A stretch of 64,000 nucleotides of DNA from Sophora flavescens (lineage: Eukaryota > Streptophyta > Magnoliopsida > Fabales > Fabaceae), in assembly GCA_030762895.1 (NCBI GenBank), contig CM061066.1:115662715-115726714 (forward strand). The letters are read 5' to 3'. Position numbers and translations under genes: made by a program. Within the stretch, counting starts at the first letter, position 1, and every line of letters starts with the position of its first letter. Below, one piece after another: positions 10,527-22,715 of the stretch. The notes under the pieces were generated by a model. The model was not told the origin of the DNA and did not search any database. It was given only the letters and a program-made list of their open reading frames with translations.

Positions 10527-13500
10527 CAATCCTGCCTATGTTGTGCTTTGTGACAAAGCTAAACATAGCCGGTCCCAAGCCCGGATAAAAAGAGAGGGTT
10601 GTGTTAGGCCATCGACAGCCAACGTAAAACTTAGTCGAATCTCTATGACATGGATCAACGACGTAATAATGCTAATGCTAGGTCGTTGCCCAGAAGCAAC
10701 GCGTATTTGTATAGCTCAGTCGAGTGTCAAAAGAGCAAGGGTTCTTTGCATCGCCGCTTGGATGCTGATGAAAAATAAGCAAGGGTTCCCACATTTTTGT
10801 GAACCGGTGTGGGTAAAGAAGCTAGCTCACGAGAGTAGGATTCGCTTTGGAACTTGGAATATAGGCACACTTACAGGTAAATCAATGGAAATAGTTGACA
10901 CTATGATTAGGAGGAGGATCAATTTCATGTGCCTACAAGAAACTAAGTGGGTGGGAGAAAAGGCAAAGGAATTAGACTCTTCGGGTTTTAAGCTTTGGTA
11001 CACTGGCAAAGTAAAATCGAGAAATGAGGTGGGCATAATTGTGGATAAATATTGGAAGAATGATATTGTGGATGTAAAAAGGGCTGGGGATAGGATCATT
11101 GCCCTAAAATTTGTAGTGGAACAAGACACCTTTAATGTGATTAGTGCTTACACACCTCAGGTAGGGTTAGAAGAACACTTCAAGGTAAAATTTTGGGAGG
11201 ATTTAGAAGGCCTAATTCAAGAAATACCGCTAGGTGAAAAGATTTTCTTAGGAGGTGATCTAAATGGGCATGTAGGGAGGGCACCTAGAGGTTACGACGG
11301 TTTGCATGGGGGGATATGGCCCAGGGGAGGTAAATGGTGAGGGCAAGTCTATTTTGGACTTTTCATCTGCCTTCGATCTTACTATAGCCAATACGTGTTT
11401 TAGGAAACGTGAGGAGCATCTTATCACGTACAAAAGTGGGGTGACAAGCTCTCAAATAGATTTCTTTCTTATTAGGAGATCGGATAGAAAGATTTGCTTG
11501 GACTGTAAAGTCATACCTGGAGAGAGCTTGACTACCCAACATAGAGTCTTGGTCATGGATGTAAGAGTTAAAAGGAGTGTGAAGAGAAGAGGCCACGAAA
11601 AGGTTTCAAGGATCAAGTGGTGGCAACTGAAGGGTGAAAAACAAAGGATCTTCCAACACAAGGTTTTGGAGGGAGGGTTTTGGGAGGCAAACGCCAGTGC
11701 AAATGATATGTGGGACAAGATGGCCAAGGGGATTAGGAAGGTAGCTATAGAGACGCTTGGTGAATCAAGAGGATTCGGACCTAAGGGTAAAGAATCCTGG
11801 TGGTGGGATGAAAGTGTGCAAGCTAAGGTTCGGGTTAAAAAGGAATGATTTAAAGCTTGGTCTTTATGTAGAAATGCTGAAAATTGGGAAAATTATAAGG
11901 TGGCCAAAAAAGAGACCAAGAAGGCAGTGAGCGAAGCTAGACCTAAAGCTTTTGATGGGTTGTACCAATCCTTAGGCACCAAAGATGGTGAGAAATCTAT
12001 TTATAGGCTTGCTAAAAATAGGGAAAGAAAGACAAGAGACTTGGACCAAGTGAAGTGTATTAAGGATGAAGAAGGTAAAGTTTTGGTTAAGGAACAAGAT
12101 ATTAAAGATAGATGGAAGAATTATTTCCACAAGTTATTTAATGAAGGATTTGAAGTTTTATCATGCTCACAGGTGCTTGACATCAGAGAGGAGGACCAAA
12201 ATTACACTTTTTATCGTAGAATCCAAGAGCATGAGGTAAAAGAAGCTTTGAGAAGGATGGATAATGGCAAAGCGGGTTGGATCGGACAATATACCTGTGG
12301 AGGTATGGAAGAGTCTTGGAAATAGAGGCATTAGTTGGCTCACGAAGTTTTTTAACGAGATTATGAGGTCAAAGAAAATGCCAGACGAATGGAGGAGAAG
12401 CACTTTAGTTCCGATTTACAAGAACAAGGGAGATATACAAAATTGCGCAAATTATAGGGGGATTAAGCTTATGAGTCATACTATGAAGCTATGGGAAAGG
12501 GTGCTTGAACGGAGACTAAGAAAAGAAACCAAAATCACCGACAACCAATTTGGTTTTATGCCCGGGAGGTCGACCATGGAAGCAATTTACTTGCTACGAC
12601 GAGTGATGGAACAATATCGAAGGGATCAAAAAGATTTACACATGGCATTCATTGATTTGGAGAAAGCGTATGATAGGGTGCCAAGAGAGGTTTTGTGGAA
12701 AGCCCTAGAAAAGAAAGGTGTTCGGATTGCCTATATTCGAGCTATCAAGGATATGTATGAGGGGGTCACGACTAGTGTGAGAACGCAGGGTGGAGCCACA
12801 GAAGATTTCCCAATAACCATAGGTCTGCACCAGGGGTCGGCTTTAAGCCCCTATCTTTTTACCTTGGTCTTGGATGTACTTACGGAGCACATTCAAGAGC
12901 CAGCACCGCGATGCATGCTTTTCACAGACGATATAGTCCTGGTTGGAGAGTCGAGAGATGATATAAATGGAAGGTTGGAGACTTGGAGACAAGCTTTAGA
13001 AGCACATGGCTTCCGCTTGAGTAGAAGCAAGACGGAGTATATGGAATGTAAGTTTAGCAAAAGGTGAAACACCTCTAGCTTAGAGGTGAAAGTTGGAGAA
13101 CACAACATACCACAAGTCACACGGTTTAAATATCTTGGGTCTATTATACAAAATGACGGAGAAATTGAGGGAGATGTAAACCATCGGATTCAATCAGGGT
13201 GGTCGAAATGGAGGAAGGCTTCGGGTTTTTGTGTGATAAAAAGGTACCTCTTAAGCTAAAGGGAAAATTTTACCGTCATGACTATTAGACCAGCGATGTT
13301 GTATGGGACGGAGTGTTGGGCGGTAAAAAATCAACACGAGAGTAAAATCAATGTAGCGAGAGATGAGAATGTTGCTATTTGGATGAGCGGAAAAACTAGA
13401 CGTGATAGGATTATGAATGATAGCATTAGAGAGAGAGTTGGGGTAGCACCTATTGTAGAAAAGATGGTTGAATCTCGACTTAGGTGGTTTGGGCATGTAT

Positions 13501-13723
13501 GGAGGAGACCTTTAGATTCTGTAGTAAGGAGAGTGGACCAAGTGGAGGGCGATCCAATAGCTAGAGGCAGAGGTAGGCCAAGAAAAACTATAGGAGAAAC
13601 TATTAAGAAAGATTTGGAGGCCAATGATTTAACTATTAACATGATTCATGATAGAACATTATGGCGCCGTATGATCCACGTAGCCGACCCCATCTAGTGG
13701 GATAAGGCTTGGTTGTTGTTGTT
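10527..13723 (+). mobile_element. RTE-clade LINE inserted in the 3' LTR of copia B
   Basis: A 3.2-kb non-LTR retrotransposon on the plus strand is flanked by the 18-bp direct repeat GTAATTAATATGTGTAAA (10509-10526 and 13724-13741), a target-site duplication of the LTR. Its 3' end is the TTG-repeat tail (GGTTGTTGTTGTTG) typical of RTE elements instead of poly-A. About 3.2 kb is close to full length for RTE, and the order is apurinic endonuclease then reverse transcriptase. Frame breaks (see the coding entry) show that it is dead. Confidence 0.93.
10834..13697 (+). pseudogene. LINE endonuclease/reverse transcriptase, broken
   Basis: An endonuclease region (GTWNIGTLTGKSMEIVD, CLQETKWVG, VISAYTPQ, FLGGDLNGHVG) runs to a frameshift near 11330 and continues at 11306-11848. 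A stop at 11846 is followed by 11849-12325, then a frameshift near 12270. Reverse transcriptase occupies 12264-13067: WRRSTLVPIYKNKGD, CANYRGIKLMSH, ITDNQFGFMPGRST, AFIDLEKAYDRVPR, LHQGSALSPYLF, and FTDDIVLVGES as the catalytic motif (FTDD where FADD is usual; both Asp kept). The C-terminal thumb-like part (RLRWFGHVWRRP, RGRGRPRKT) is in another frame at 13278-13697. Function when intact: target-primed reverse transcription. Confidence 0.9.
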
Positions 13724-13805
13724 GTAATTAATATGTGTAAATGCTCCTATCTCTATTAATAGAGTAAATACAATGAAAGAAGGCATCAAGCCAAATTTCA
13801 TGACA

Positions 13806-15866
13806 AGAACAGGTGGTAGTGACTTTGCAAATCGAGGAAATGGTTTCTGAGGCAATCGTGGTGGCGGCCGCTATGGCGGTGATCGTTACAGGGGCCGTGG
13901 TGGTGGCCGTTCTGGTAATAGGTCAAATATCCAATGCCAGTTATGCAAGAAATACGGTCATGATGCAAATATTTGTTATTACAGGTATTCGGGGTCCAAT
14001 TCTGACCAATATAACCCTGGGCCCCCTCAGTACAATACTTACTCCAATTGGCAGCCTCAACCTCCTTTTCATCAGAGGTCCCCCACTGCCAATGTATTCT
14101 CAATCTGCTAGGCCACCTCCAAACTCATTTGTTCAGTCCTATGCTGCACCACCTAGGCCACAACAGCCACAAGCATTTCTTACTGGCACTGAGTCTCAGT
14201 TCTCCAACTCTTGGTACCCTGATTCGGGTGCTTCTCACCATGTGACACCTGACCCATCCAACCTGACTGAGACTGCCTCTCTTCCTGGGTCTGATCAAGT
14301 CCTTTTGGGAAACGGCCAAGGTTTGTCAATAAACTCAGTTGGTTCCATGCACTTTACCACACCTTTCCCACCTCACACTACCTTTACTCTTCGCAACTTA
14401 CTTCTTGTTCCTTCAATTACTAAGAATCTGATTAGCGTTAGTAAGTTTGAACGGGATAATCATGTCTATTTTGAGTTTCACCCTTCCTATTGTCTTGTCA
14501 AATCGCAAGCTTCTTCTGAAGTGCTGCTCCGGGGTACTGTTGGTGTCGATGGTCTATACAAATTTGATAATTTGTCCAGCATTGGGTCATGTCCTTCTTC
14601 AACCATGCCTCAATCATATAGTTTTACTCACAGTAATACAAATGATGTAGCAAGTTGTAATTCGGTTTCCATGGTCAATGTACCTTTGAATCCCATTGTA
14701 AACATTTCATCAAAATCAATAAATAATACACTGTTGATTCAGGTTCTCATTCTCCTTCTTATACTACCAATCGTTTGTGGCATTATCTCTTAGGTCACCC
14801 ACACCATGATGCACTTAGAGAAGCACTTAAATCATGTAATATTGAAATTCCTCACAAAAGCTCACTTGACTTTTGTTCTGCGTGCTGTTTGGGAAAGGCA
14901 CATCACCTTCCAACACCTTCTTCCACCACCATTTACAAGTTTCCTTTTGAATTGGTGGTGTGTGACTTGTGGGGACCTGCTCCACTTGAATCGTCTTGTG
15001 GGTGCACCTATTTCCTTACTTGTGTTGATGCCTATTCTCATTTCACTTGGGTTTCTCCCTTAAAACATAAATCAGATACTTTGACTCAGTTTTTTCAGTT
15101 TAAGTCCATGGTTGAACTCCAATTTAACACTAAAATCAGGTCTGTCCAAAGTGATTGGGGGGTGAGTTTCGCCCATTTTCTAAGTATCTAGCTAATCTTG
15201 GCATTGTCCATCGTCTCACTTGCCCTCACACTCATCACCAAAACGGGCTTGTGGAACGAAAGCATAGACATATTGTGGAAATTGGACTAACCCTGTTGGC
15301 CCAAGCAAGCATTACCTTTCAGTTTTGGGATCAAGCCTTTCTCACAGCTACCTATCTCATCAATAGGATCCCCTCTTCCACTTTACAAAATTAGTCCCCT
15401 TACTATTGTCTTCTTCACAAAAATCATGATCTCAAGTTCTTAAGACCTTTCGGGTGTGCTTGCTATCCTTTCCTTAGACCATATCAGTCACACAAACTGT
15501 CCTATAGGTCAAAGGAATGCGTTTTTCTGGGCTACTCCTCAGCTCACAAAGGCTATAAATGTCTAAGCCCAGATGGTCGCTTATTCATCTCCAAAGATGT
15601 CTTGTTCAATGAACTCCGTTTTCCTTACCCTGATCTTTTTCCATCCTCCAGAGTCAGTCCTCCTTCACAGTCTCCCCCACCTCCAATTTCCTCTATCCCA
15701 CCTTTACTTCATGTCCCTGCACCACCTACTGTCCATCCTAATGTTCCTCTTTCTCCTACTATCCCGGTGTCTCCTTCTCAAGCATCCTCTCCACCCCACA
15801 CTCACTCCCCTATCCTACCTGTGGACTCTGCCTCACAGTCCTCAAACTCTTCTGTCTTCTCCTAAG
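13806..15866 (+). pseudogene. Gag end, protease and integrase of copia A
   Basis: After B, gag of A resumes with an RG-rich linker and the zinc knuckle at about 13929-13970. The protease motif WYPDSGASHHV lies at about 14210, followed by ITKNLISVSKFERDN. The pre-integrase finger and integrase core follow at 14775-15191 (FCSACCLGKAHHL, VVCDLWGPAP, CVDAYSHFTW, SVQSDWG), with a frameshift at about 15160 inside the QSDWGGEF motif. 15155-15394 carries PHTHHQNGLVERKHRHIVE. A stop at 15392 and a proline/serine-rich linker with frame changes lead to the hAT-like insertion at 15867. Confidence 0.85.
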
Positions 15867-16695
15867 CTATGATGCACGGACACAATACGAGTATCGGATA
15901 CGTATACGTCATTTCTTAACAAATATAAGAGACGAAATGTTTAGGATACGTATATAAAAAATATTATATATATATATCTTGTTACCATATTAATTCTATT
16001 TTTATTATTATATTTTTATATTTATATATAAATAATATGTTATGTGTTTATCTCTATCATATATGATATAATATACAATTATATACTAATATTTTTTATA
16101 TTTTTCAGAAATTATTATTAAATATTGTTTTGCAAAAAAAATATAGGATGCTTTATATCTTATATTTTATATTTATATGTATATTAATCAACAGACCTCC
16201 AGAAAATGGCCCAGCCTCATGGTTCTATCATAAAAGAGTTTGGCATAAAATGGCCCAGCCCAACACACCTTCAGAAATCCAAAAAACCCTAGTAATCTTT
16301 TTCCCTATCAGTATCAGCCGCCACACACTGTTTCTGTACTATCCTAACGAGCTTCTTCTTCTTCTTCTTTACTCAACAGCTTCTTCTTCTTCTTGCCCCA
16401 ACCCAAAACAGCCGCACAACCGCTTCTTCTCCCAACAAGCAACTGCTGCTGCATCTTCTTTCCAACACCAGTGCCCCATCACAACTGCTGCTTCTACCGT
16501 CACGACGTACCATGGCGTATCGATGACATACCATGGCGTATCTACGACGTACTCATGGCGTATCGGGATTTATTATTAATTTTTTTTAAAATAATGTCCT
16601 CCGATACTCCGTCGACATGTGTCGACGGCGTATCGCCGTATCGGGACGTATCGAGGACGATACCGAATGAAATTTCGCATATCGGTGCTTCATAG
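15867..16695. mobile_element. hAT-like non-autonomous DNA transposon, copy 1
   Basis: This 829-bp element interrupts copia A. It starts CTATGATGCACGG and ends in the inverted match GTGCTTCATAG. It is flanked by the 8-bp repeats CTCCTAAG (15859-15866) and CTCCTGAG (16696-16703), one change apart; 8 bp is the hAT target size. A second copy with the same ends and interior lies at 49895-50736. The interior has a very AT-rich block, a CTTCTT-rich block and many GTATCG/CGATAC words; no transposase is visible. The superfamily is inferred from target size and ends only. Confidence 0.82.
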
Positions 16696-16703
16696 CTCCT
16701 GAG

Positions 16704-18095
16704 CCTATGCCTTCTCCCACTCCACATATTCCTCCCTCACTTCTAGTCACCCAAAACTGTCATCCCATGCAAACTCGGTCCAAATCTAGCATATACACCC
16801 CTAGGCTTAATCCCACTCTCTTATTAACACACATGGAACCATCCACTGTCACTCAGGCCTTGGCTGCTCCTCATTGGGCTGCAGCTATGAAAGAAGAATT
16901 TGATGCGTTTTTAAGGAATAAAACTTGGACTTTGGTTCAGCCACCACCAAATAGAAGCCCCCGTTGTAAATGGGTTTTTAGGGTCAAAGAGAGCCCCGAT
17001 GGCAGCATCAACAAGTATAAAGCCCGGCTACTTGCCAAGGGCTTTCATCGGCTTCTTTGGTTGTGACTACACTGAGACTTTTTCTCCGGTAGTCAAACCA
17101 GTAACAGTTCGCACTGTCCTCTCCATTGCAGTCTCTTACAAGTGGCCAATAAGGCAGCTTGATGTTAATAATGCCTTCCTTAATGGCCTTTTCTACAAGA
17201 GGAAGTGTACATGCACCAACCTCCAGGATTTGAGGCTGCAGATAAATCCCTTGTGTGTAAACTTAACAAGGCACCGTATGGGCTTAAACAAGCCCTCAGG
17301 GCCTGGTTTGAGCGCCTTAAAACTGCACTGCTGCACAGAGGTTTTGCTGCCAGTAAATGTGATCTGTCCTTGTTCATTTTACAACATGCTTCTCACTGCA
17401 CTTTGCTTGTATTGTATGTGGATGATATCCTTGTTCAAGGACTCATTGATGACCTGCACACTGAGTTTGCACTAAAACAGCTAGGTAGCTTGGATTACTT
17501 TCTAGGAATTGAGGTCACTCACTTGCCAAATGACTCTCTTTTGCTGTCACAGTCCAAATACATTCGAGATTTGCTATCCAAGGTTCACATGGACTCTGCC
17601 AAAGGCATCAGCACCACTATGGTGGCTAACTCCAAGCTGAGCAAACTTGGTGCAGATTATCTTCCTGATCCTTCAATCTTTCGGTCCACTGTTGGGGCAT
17701 TGCAATATGCAACCCTAACTAGGCCTGAAATATCATATTCTGTGAACAAGGTGTGTCAGTTTCTTTCACAGTCGCTTGAGGGTCATTGGAAGGTCGTGAA
17801 AAGGATCCTTCGGTACCTCAAAAGCACCATTAATCATAGACTTTTACTACAACCAGCACCACTGCATCAGCCTTTGTCTCTAATCGGTTTCTGTGATGGG
17901 CATCGGATCGGGATGATAGGAGGTCAACCTCAGGTGCATGTGTGTATCTCGGCCCTAACTTGGTTTCTTGGTGGTCAAAGAAGCAAACGCTGGTGGCTAG
18001 ATCCAGTGCTAAGGCCGAATACAGAAGCTTGGCAAATCTATCCGCTGAAATCATATGGTTGCAGTCTCTGCATTCTCTGGGACCGATTCCTTCAA
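16704..18095 (+). pseudogene. Reverse transcriptase and RNase H start of copia A
   Basis: 16707-17066 encodes the RT amino end (ALAAPHWAAAMKEEF, RCKWVFRVKESPDGSINKYK). A frameshift lies near 17040-17060, then DYTETFSPVVKPVTVRTVL and LDVNNAFLNGLF, and another frameshift near 17200. 17205 onward is open: MHQPPGFEAADKSLVCKLNK, then the catalytic VLYVDDILV near 17415, DYFLGIEV and RSTVGALQYATLTRPEI. The RNase H start follows after a further frame change (SWWSKKQTLVARSSAKAEYR, about 17970-18020). It stops abruptly at about 18090, where gag of element C begins in the same frame. Confidence 0.85.
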
Positions 18096-19679
18096 TAGCG
18101 GAAAACGTCAGAAATCCTCCTCTGACGACGACGAATGGCGCCGGAGCCTCATCTTCTTTCAATCCTCCTCTGTCAGTGAAACTTGACGATCAAAACTTCC
18201 TCTTGTGGAAGCAGCAAGTCGAGGCAGTTATCATTGCTCACAAACTCCATCGTTGGGTTGTAAACCCTACGATTCCTCCGATCTACAATTCTGAAGCCGA
18301 TCGAGCTCAAGATATTGTCTCTGATGCGTATCAACTCTGGTTGGTTCAAGATCAGATGCTTTTTACGTGGTTGCTAAGTTCGATTTCGCCCTCGGTGCTT
18401 CCTCAATTTCTCAGTTGCAAACAATCTTGGCAAGTCTGGGATAAGGTGCACAAGTTCTTCCATTCACACCTTGGTGCCAAGGTACGTCAGTTCGGATCTG
18501 AACTCAAGAACACGAAGAAAGGAACTCGCACGATGCAGGAATTTTTTATGCGAATTCGTGCTCTGGTTGATTCGCTTCAGGTGATTGGAGAACCGGTGAG
18601 TGATCAGGATCACATTGATATGATCCTTGAAGGATTACCCGAAGAGTACAATTCGTTCATCATGACGATCTTTTCTAGAATTGAACCTGTGTCCGTGGAC
18701 GATATCGAGTCACTGTTGATGGTACATGACTCGCAATTCGAAAGGTTCAGACAAGAGCTTTCTTCGCCCTCGGTTTCGCTTAACCTAGCTCAAGCTCCTT
18801 CGGTTGGTAATTCCTCTAATCAGTCTAATCAGGCTACTCAGGATTATGAGTCCACAGAGTGTCTATCAGGGATCCAATCGAGGTCGTGGACGTGGAAATC
18901 GAGGACGTAATGGCCATGGTGGCCGTGGAGGCAGAAATGGTGAAGGTCGTGGGGGAGATAGGCCAACTTGCCAATTGTGTCACAAGTATGGCCATGATGC
19001 ATACAATTGTTGGCACTGGTTTGAGCATGACTTTGTGCCTAGTCAAGCTCCTCGCTACCAAACTTAGTTTCCCCTAGCTTTACCTCCACGCCCACCTACT
19101 GTTCAGATAGCTCAGTACAGTACTCCTCAGTCAGGCCTCATGCAACCTCAGCAGAGTCAATCATCTGCTTTCATGACTTCACACTCAGGGTTTATGGTTC
19201 CTCAACAGAGTCAACCTTCTACCTTCATGACCTCCCAGTCCTTTCCACATAGCACACAGCATAACCAGCTTTCCTCTCCCACACAAGACTTCAGTACCTC
19301 ACAGATGTGGTACCCTGACTCGGGTGCTTCCCACCATATTACATCAGACTCTCAGAACTTCACTCATAGCTCACCATTTGGGGGACAAGATCAAGTCCTA
19401 ATGGGCAACGGGAAAGGTCTTAACATATCTTCTATTGGTCATTCTAAAATTACCACACCTTGTCACCCACACACTGTTCTTTCCCTTAACAATTTACTCC
19501 TAGTGCCTAGCATAACTAAGAATCTAGTTTCTGGATCAAAGTTTGCTCGTGACAATAGTGTCTACTTTGAATTTCACCCATCCTCTTGCTTTGTTAAATC
19601 ACAGGGATCTAGCAAGGTAGTCCTTGAAGGCTCTCTAGCCAATGATGGGCTTTACTGCTTCAAGCACATCAAAAAATAA
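18096..19679 (+). pseudogene. Gag and protease of copia C
   Basis: Gag reads LSVKLDDQNFLLWKQQVEAV, then ELKNTKKGTRTMQEFF and LEGLPEEYNSFIMTI, very close to gag of E. A frameshift near 18860 precedes the RG-rich stretch and zinc knuckle CQLCHKYGHDAYNC (about 18968-19010). A stop at 19065 interrupts the linker; the same frame then continues with MWYPDSGASHHIT (protease, about 19306) and ends at a stop at 19677. Confidence 0.83.
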
Positions 19680-22591
19680 TCAAGAAGCCTCCCTCCTCAA
19701 TAAGTTTTCTTCCCTCTCAAACTAGTTCTACATGTAATAAAACTGTTTCTAGGAATTCTGTTGTAAACAGTACTGTTGTTCCAAATTCCTTTGCCACTTG
19801 GCATAATAGGCTAGGACATGCTCATCCTGATGCTGTCAAAACTGTTCTGCAGCTATGTAATATACCATTTACAAATAAAATGCACACTGATTTTTGCAAT
19901 GCATGCTGTTTGGGAAAATCTCACAGACTTTATGCACCACCTTCTACTACTAATCATACTAATCCCTTTGAACTCATACACTCTGACCTTTGGGGCCCTG
20001 CTCCCTTAACATCCTCAAATGGCTATACATATTACATAGCCTTTGTTGATGCTTTTTCCCGCTACACATGGATCTATTTCCTAAAGAAAAAGTCAGAGGC
20101 ACTCACTGCCTTCAAACAATTTCAAGCCCTTATCCAAAACCAGTTTTCAGCTTCCATTAAAGCTGTTCAAACTAATTGGGGAGGTGAGTTCAGACCCTTC
20201 ACCAATCATCTTGCTAGTCTGGGAATAAACCATAGACTAACTTGTCCTCACACCTCCCACCAAAATGGAACGGTGGAATGCAAACATAGACACATTGTTG
20301 AAATGGGCTTAACCCTTCTCTCTCATGCCTCTATGCCTCTATCCTATTGGGACCACAGCTTCACTATGGCTGTTCACCTTATCAACAGGTTGCCCACAGT
20401 AGCTCTCACTTCATTCTCTTCACCCTACCATGCCTTACAAGGTTCCACACCTGATTATTCATTGCTTAGAACCTTTGGCTGTGCATGTTTCCCTCTTTTA
20501 AGACCTTACAACCAACATAAGCTGCAGTTCAGGTCTACTGAGTGTGTCTATCTTGGAGTTTCCCCTCAACACAAAGGTCACAAATGCTTGTCTCCCTCTG
20601 GTAGAGTCTACATCTCTAAGGATGTTCTTTTCAATGAACTTAGGTTTCCTTATTCTTCCCTGTTTTCTAATGCTTCTACTAGTTCACCCCCATTCTCTAA
20701 TTCTACTTTTTCCTCATCCATTCCTTCTCCTGACCTTCCTATCTTAGCTCCTATCCCTTTAAACCAGTATCCTCCTCCTCCTTCTCCAAGTCCTCCTCCA
20801 AATCTCACTCCTGCTCCCACACCACCATCTCCTATTTCTAATCCAGAGTCACCTACACAGTCCCTATCCCACACTCCTAACTCAGTCAGCACCACTTCTC
20901 CTGCTCATACAGTGTCATCTCCATCTACCTTAATTCCTCAGAATTCCTCACCTGAGCCAGCACCTCCTCCTCCACCCTTTGATCACCCTATGTTAACCAG
21001 GTCTAAAACTGGTTGCCTCCCACCTAGGTTATACCTTGCTCACATTGAACCTTCCTCAGTCAAACAAGCATTGGCTAGTCCACAGTGGCTTGAGGCTATG
21101 CAAGCAGAGAACACTGCTCTTCTTAAAAATGGAACTTGGTCTTTGGTTGCTTTTCCCCCAAATAGGAAAGCTATTGGGTGTAAGTGGGTCTTTAGGATCA
21201 AGGAAAACCCGGATGGTACAGTGAATAAATATAAGGCTAGGTTGGTTGCCAAAGGCTTTCACCAAACCCATGGCTTTGATTTTCATGAGACCTTCTCCCC
21301 TGTCATCAAACCGGTTACCATCAGAATTATTCTCACTATTGCACTGACTTCTAAATGGGTCATTCAACAAATTGATATCAACAATGCCTTCTTAAATGGC
21401 TTGTTAAGTGAGGAACTCTACATGACTCAGCCTCCCGGGTTTGAATCTCAAGATAAATCTCCAGTAAGTAAACTTCATAAAGCTTTATATGGTCTCAAGC
21501 AAGCCCCAAGGGCTTGGTATGAAAGGCTCACTAGTACACTGCTACAGTTTGGTTTTGTCATCAGTCGTTGTGACCCCTCTCTCTTCATCTACTCCAAAGG
21601 AAATGTGTGCCTTTATGTGTTAGTCTATGTGGATGACATCATTCTCACAGGCACCTCTCCAACCCTCATCACAGATCTCATCAAAAGGCTCAATGCTACC
21701 TTTGCACTCAAGGAACTTGGGGGTCTAGACTATTTTCTGGGAATTGAGGTGAAGCATTTATCTTCTGGTTCCATTTTACTGACACGGTCCAAGTATATCA
21801 GGGACCTCCTCACCAAGGCCAATATGCTGGAAGCCAAAGGCATTTCCTCCCCTATGGTGAGCAACTCCAAACTCAGTAGATTTGATACAGATTCAGTGGC
21901 AGAACCCAGCCTTTACAGGTCCATAGTGGGGGCCCTGCAGTATGCTACCTTAACTAGGCCTAAAAATGCCTATTGTGTAAACGAAGTCTGCCAGTTCATG
22001 TCTAATCCTCTCGAGACTCATTGGCAGGCTGTAAAACGCATCCTTCGCTATCTGAAAGGCTCAATGCACTATGGTCTCCTACTGCAGCCAGCCTCCCCAG
22101 CTCAGCCTCTCCCCATTAGAGCCTATTGTGATGCCGATTAGGCCAGTGATCCTGATGACGGGCACTCTACTTCAGGATCCTGCATTTTTCTTGGCCCAAA
22201 CTTGGTATCTTGGTGCTCCAAGAAACAACCTCTTGTGGCTAGGTCCAGCACTGAAGCAGAATACCGCAGCATGGCAAACACCACTGCTGAGGTTCTATGG
22301 ATTATGTCCCTTCTCACTGAACTCAGGGTTCCTTTCCTCACTCCACAGCTTCTGTGTGATAACTTAAGTGCCGTTTCTTTGGCCCATAATCCAGTACTCC
22401 ACTCGAGTACTAAGCATATAGAGCTGGACATTCATTTCCTTCGAGAGAAAGTTTTATCCAAAGCCTTGGTTGTCCATCATGTTCCAGCTGCAGATCAGTT
22501 AGCTGACTCCTTCACTAAGCCTCTGTCCTCCTCCAGATTTTGTATGCTTCGATCCAATCTCAATGTGGTTGATTCTCCTAAACCACCTTGA
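19680..22591 (+). pseudogene. Integrase, reverse transcriptase and RNase H of copia C
   Basis: 19880-22591 is one frame interrupted only by a stop at 22139 (TAG in place of the TGG of DADWASDP). In order: the finger end FCNACCLGKSHRL, integrase HSDLWGPAP and FVDAFSRYTW, then QTNWGGEFRPF, where the second catalytic Asp is Asn (E has QSDWGGEFRPF). A proline-rich linker of about 100 residues follows, then RT (CKWVFRIKENPDGTVNKYK, DINNAFLNGLLSEELYM, LVYVDDIILTG near 21630, DYFLGIEV) and RNase H (SKKQPLVARSSTEAEYRSMA, HIELDIHFLREKV). The integrase missense change and the RNase H stop argue against activity. Confidence 0.87.
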
Positions 22592-22715
22592 GATTGCAAG
22601 GGGACAATAGAGTATATAGGAGTAGCGTACAGTAGCTTAGGCAATAGCTAAGCTTGTAAGTCACTGCAGTGCTGAGTCAGCACATACAGTTGAGAATTAG
22701 TTAGATGACAGTTAC

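Larger units (their letters stand above)
5992..13805 (+). mobile_element. Copia retrotransposon B, nested in gag of A
   Basis: Plus-strand Ty1/copia element with a 5' LTR at 5992-6166 and a 3' LTR starting at 10415 and ending at 13805, split by a LINE. Both LTRs start TGTTAATAAGG and end in ACA; the primer site TGGTATCAGTAAGG begins at 6167 and a purine tract (GAGAGGGGA) precedes 10415. The flanks ACAAC (5987-5991) and AGAAC (13806-13810) fit a 5-bp target duplication with one change, and gag of A reads on across the site. Removing the LINE leaves a 176-bp 3' LTR against 175 bp for the 5' LTR, with about six differences by eye. Confidence 0.92.
10415..13805 (+). repeat. 3' LTR of copia B, split by the LINE
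   Basis: LTR sequence occupies 10415-10526 and 13742-13805; everything between is the RTE element plus one copy of its target duplication. The end ATGACA replaces the GTTACA of the 5' LTR. Confidence 0.88.

Noticed and set aside
20650..20895. Gly/Glu-rich minus-strand open frame
   Set aside because: Antisense shadow of the proline/serine-rich linker of copia C.
18090..22591. Copia C as a simple complete insertion in A
   Set aside because: No 5' LTR, primer site or target duplication is present at the left joint, and part of RNase H of A is missing.
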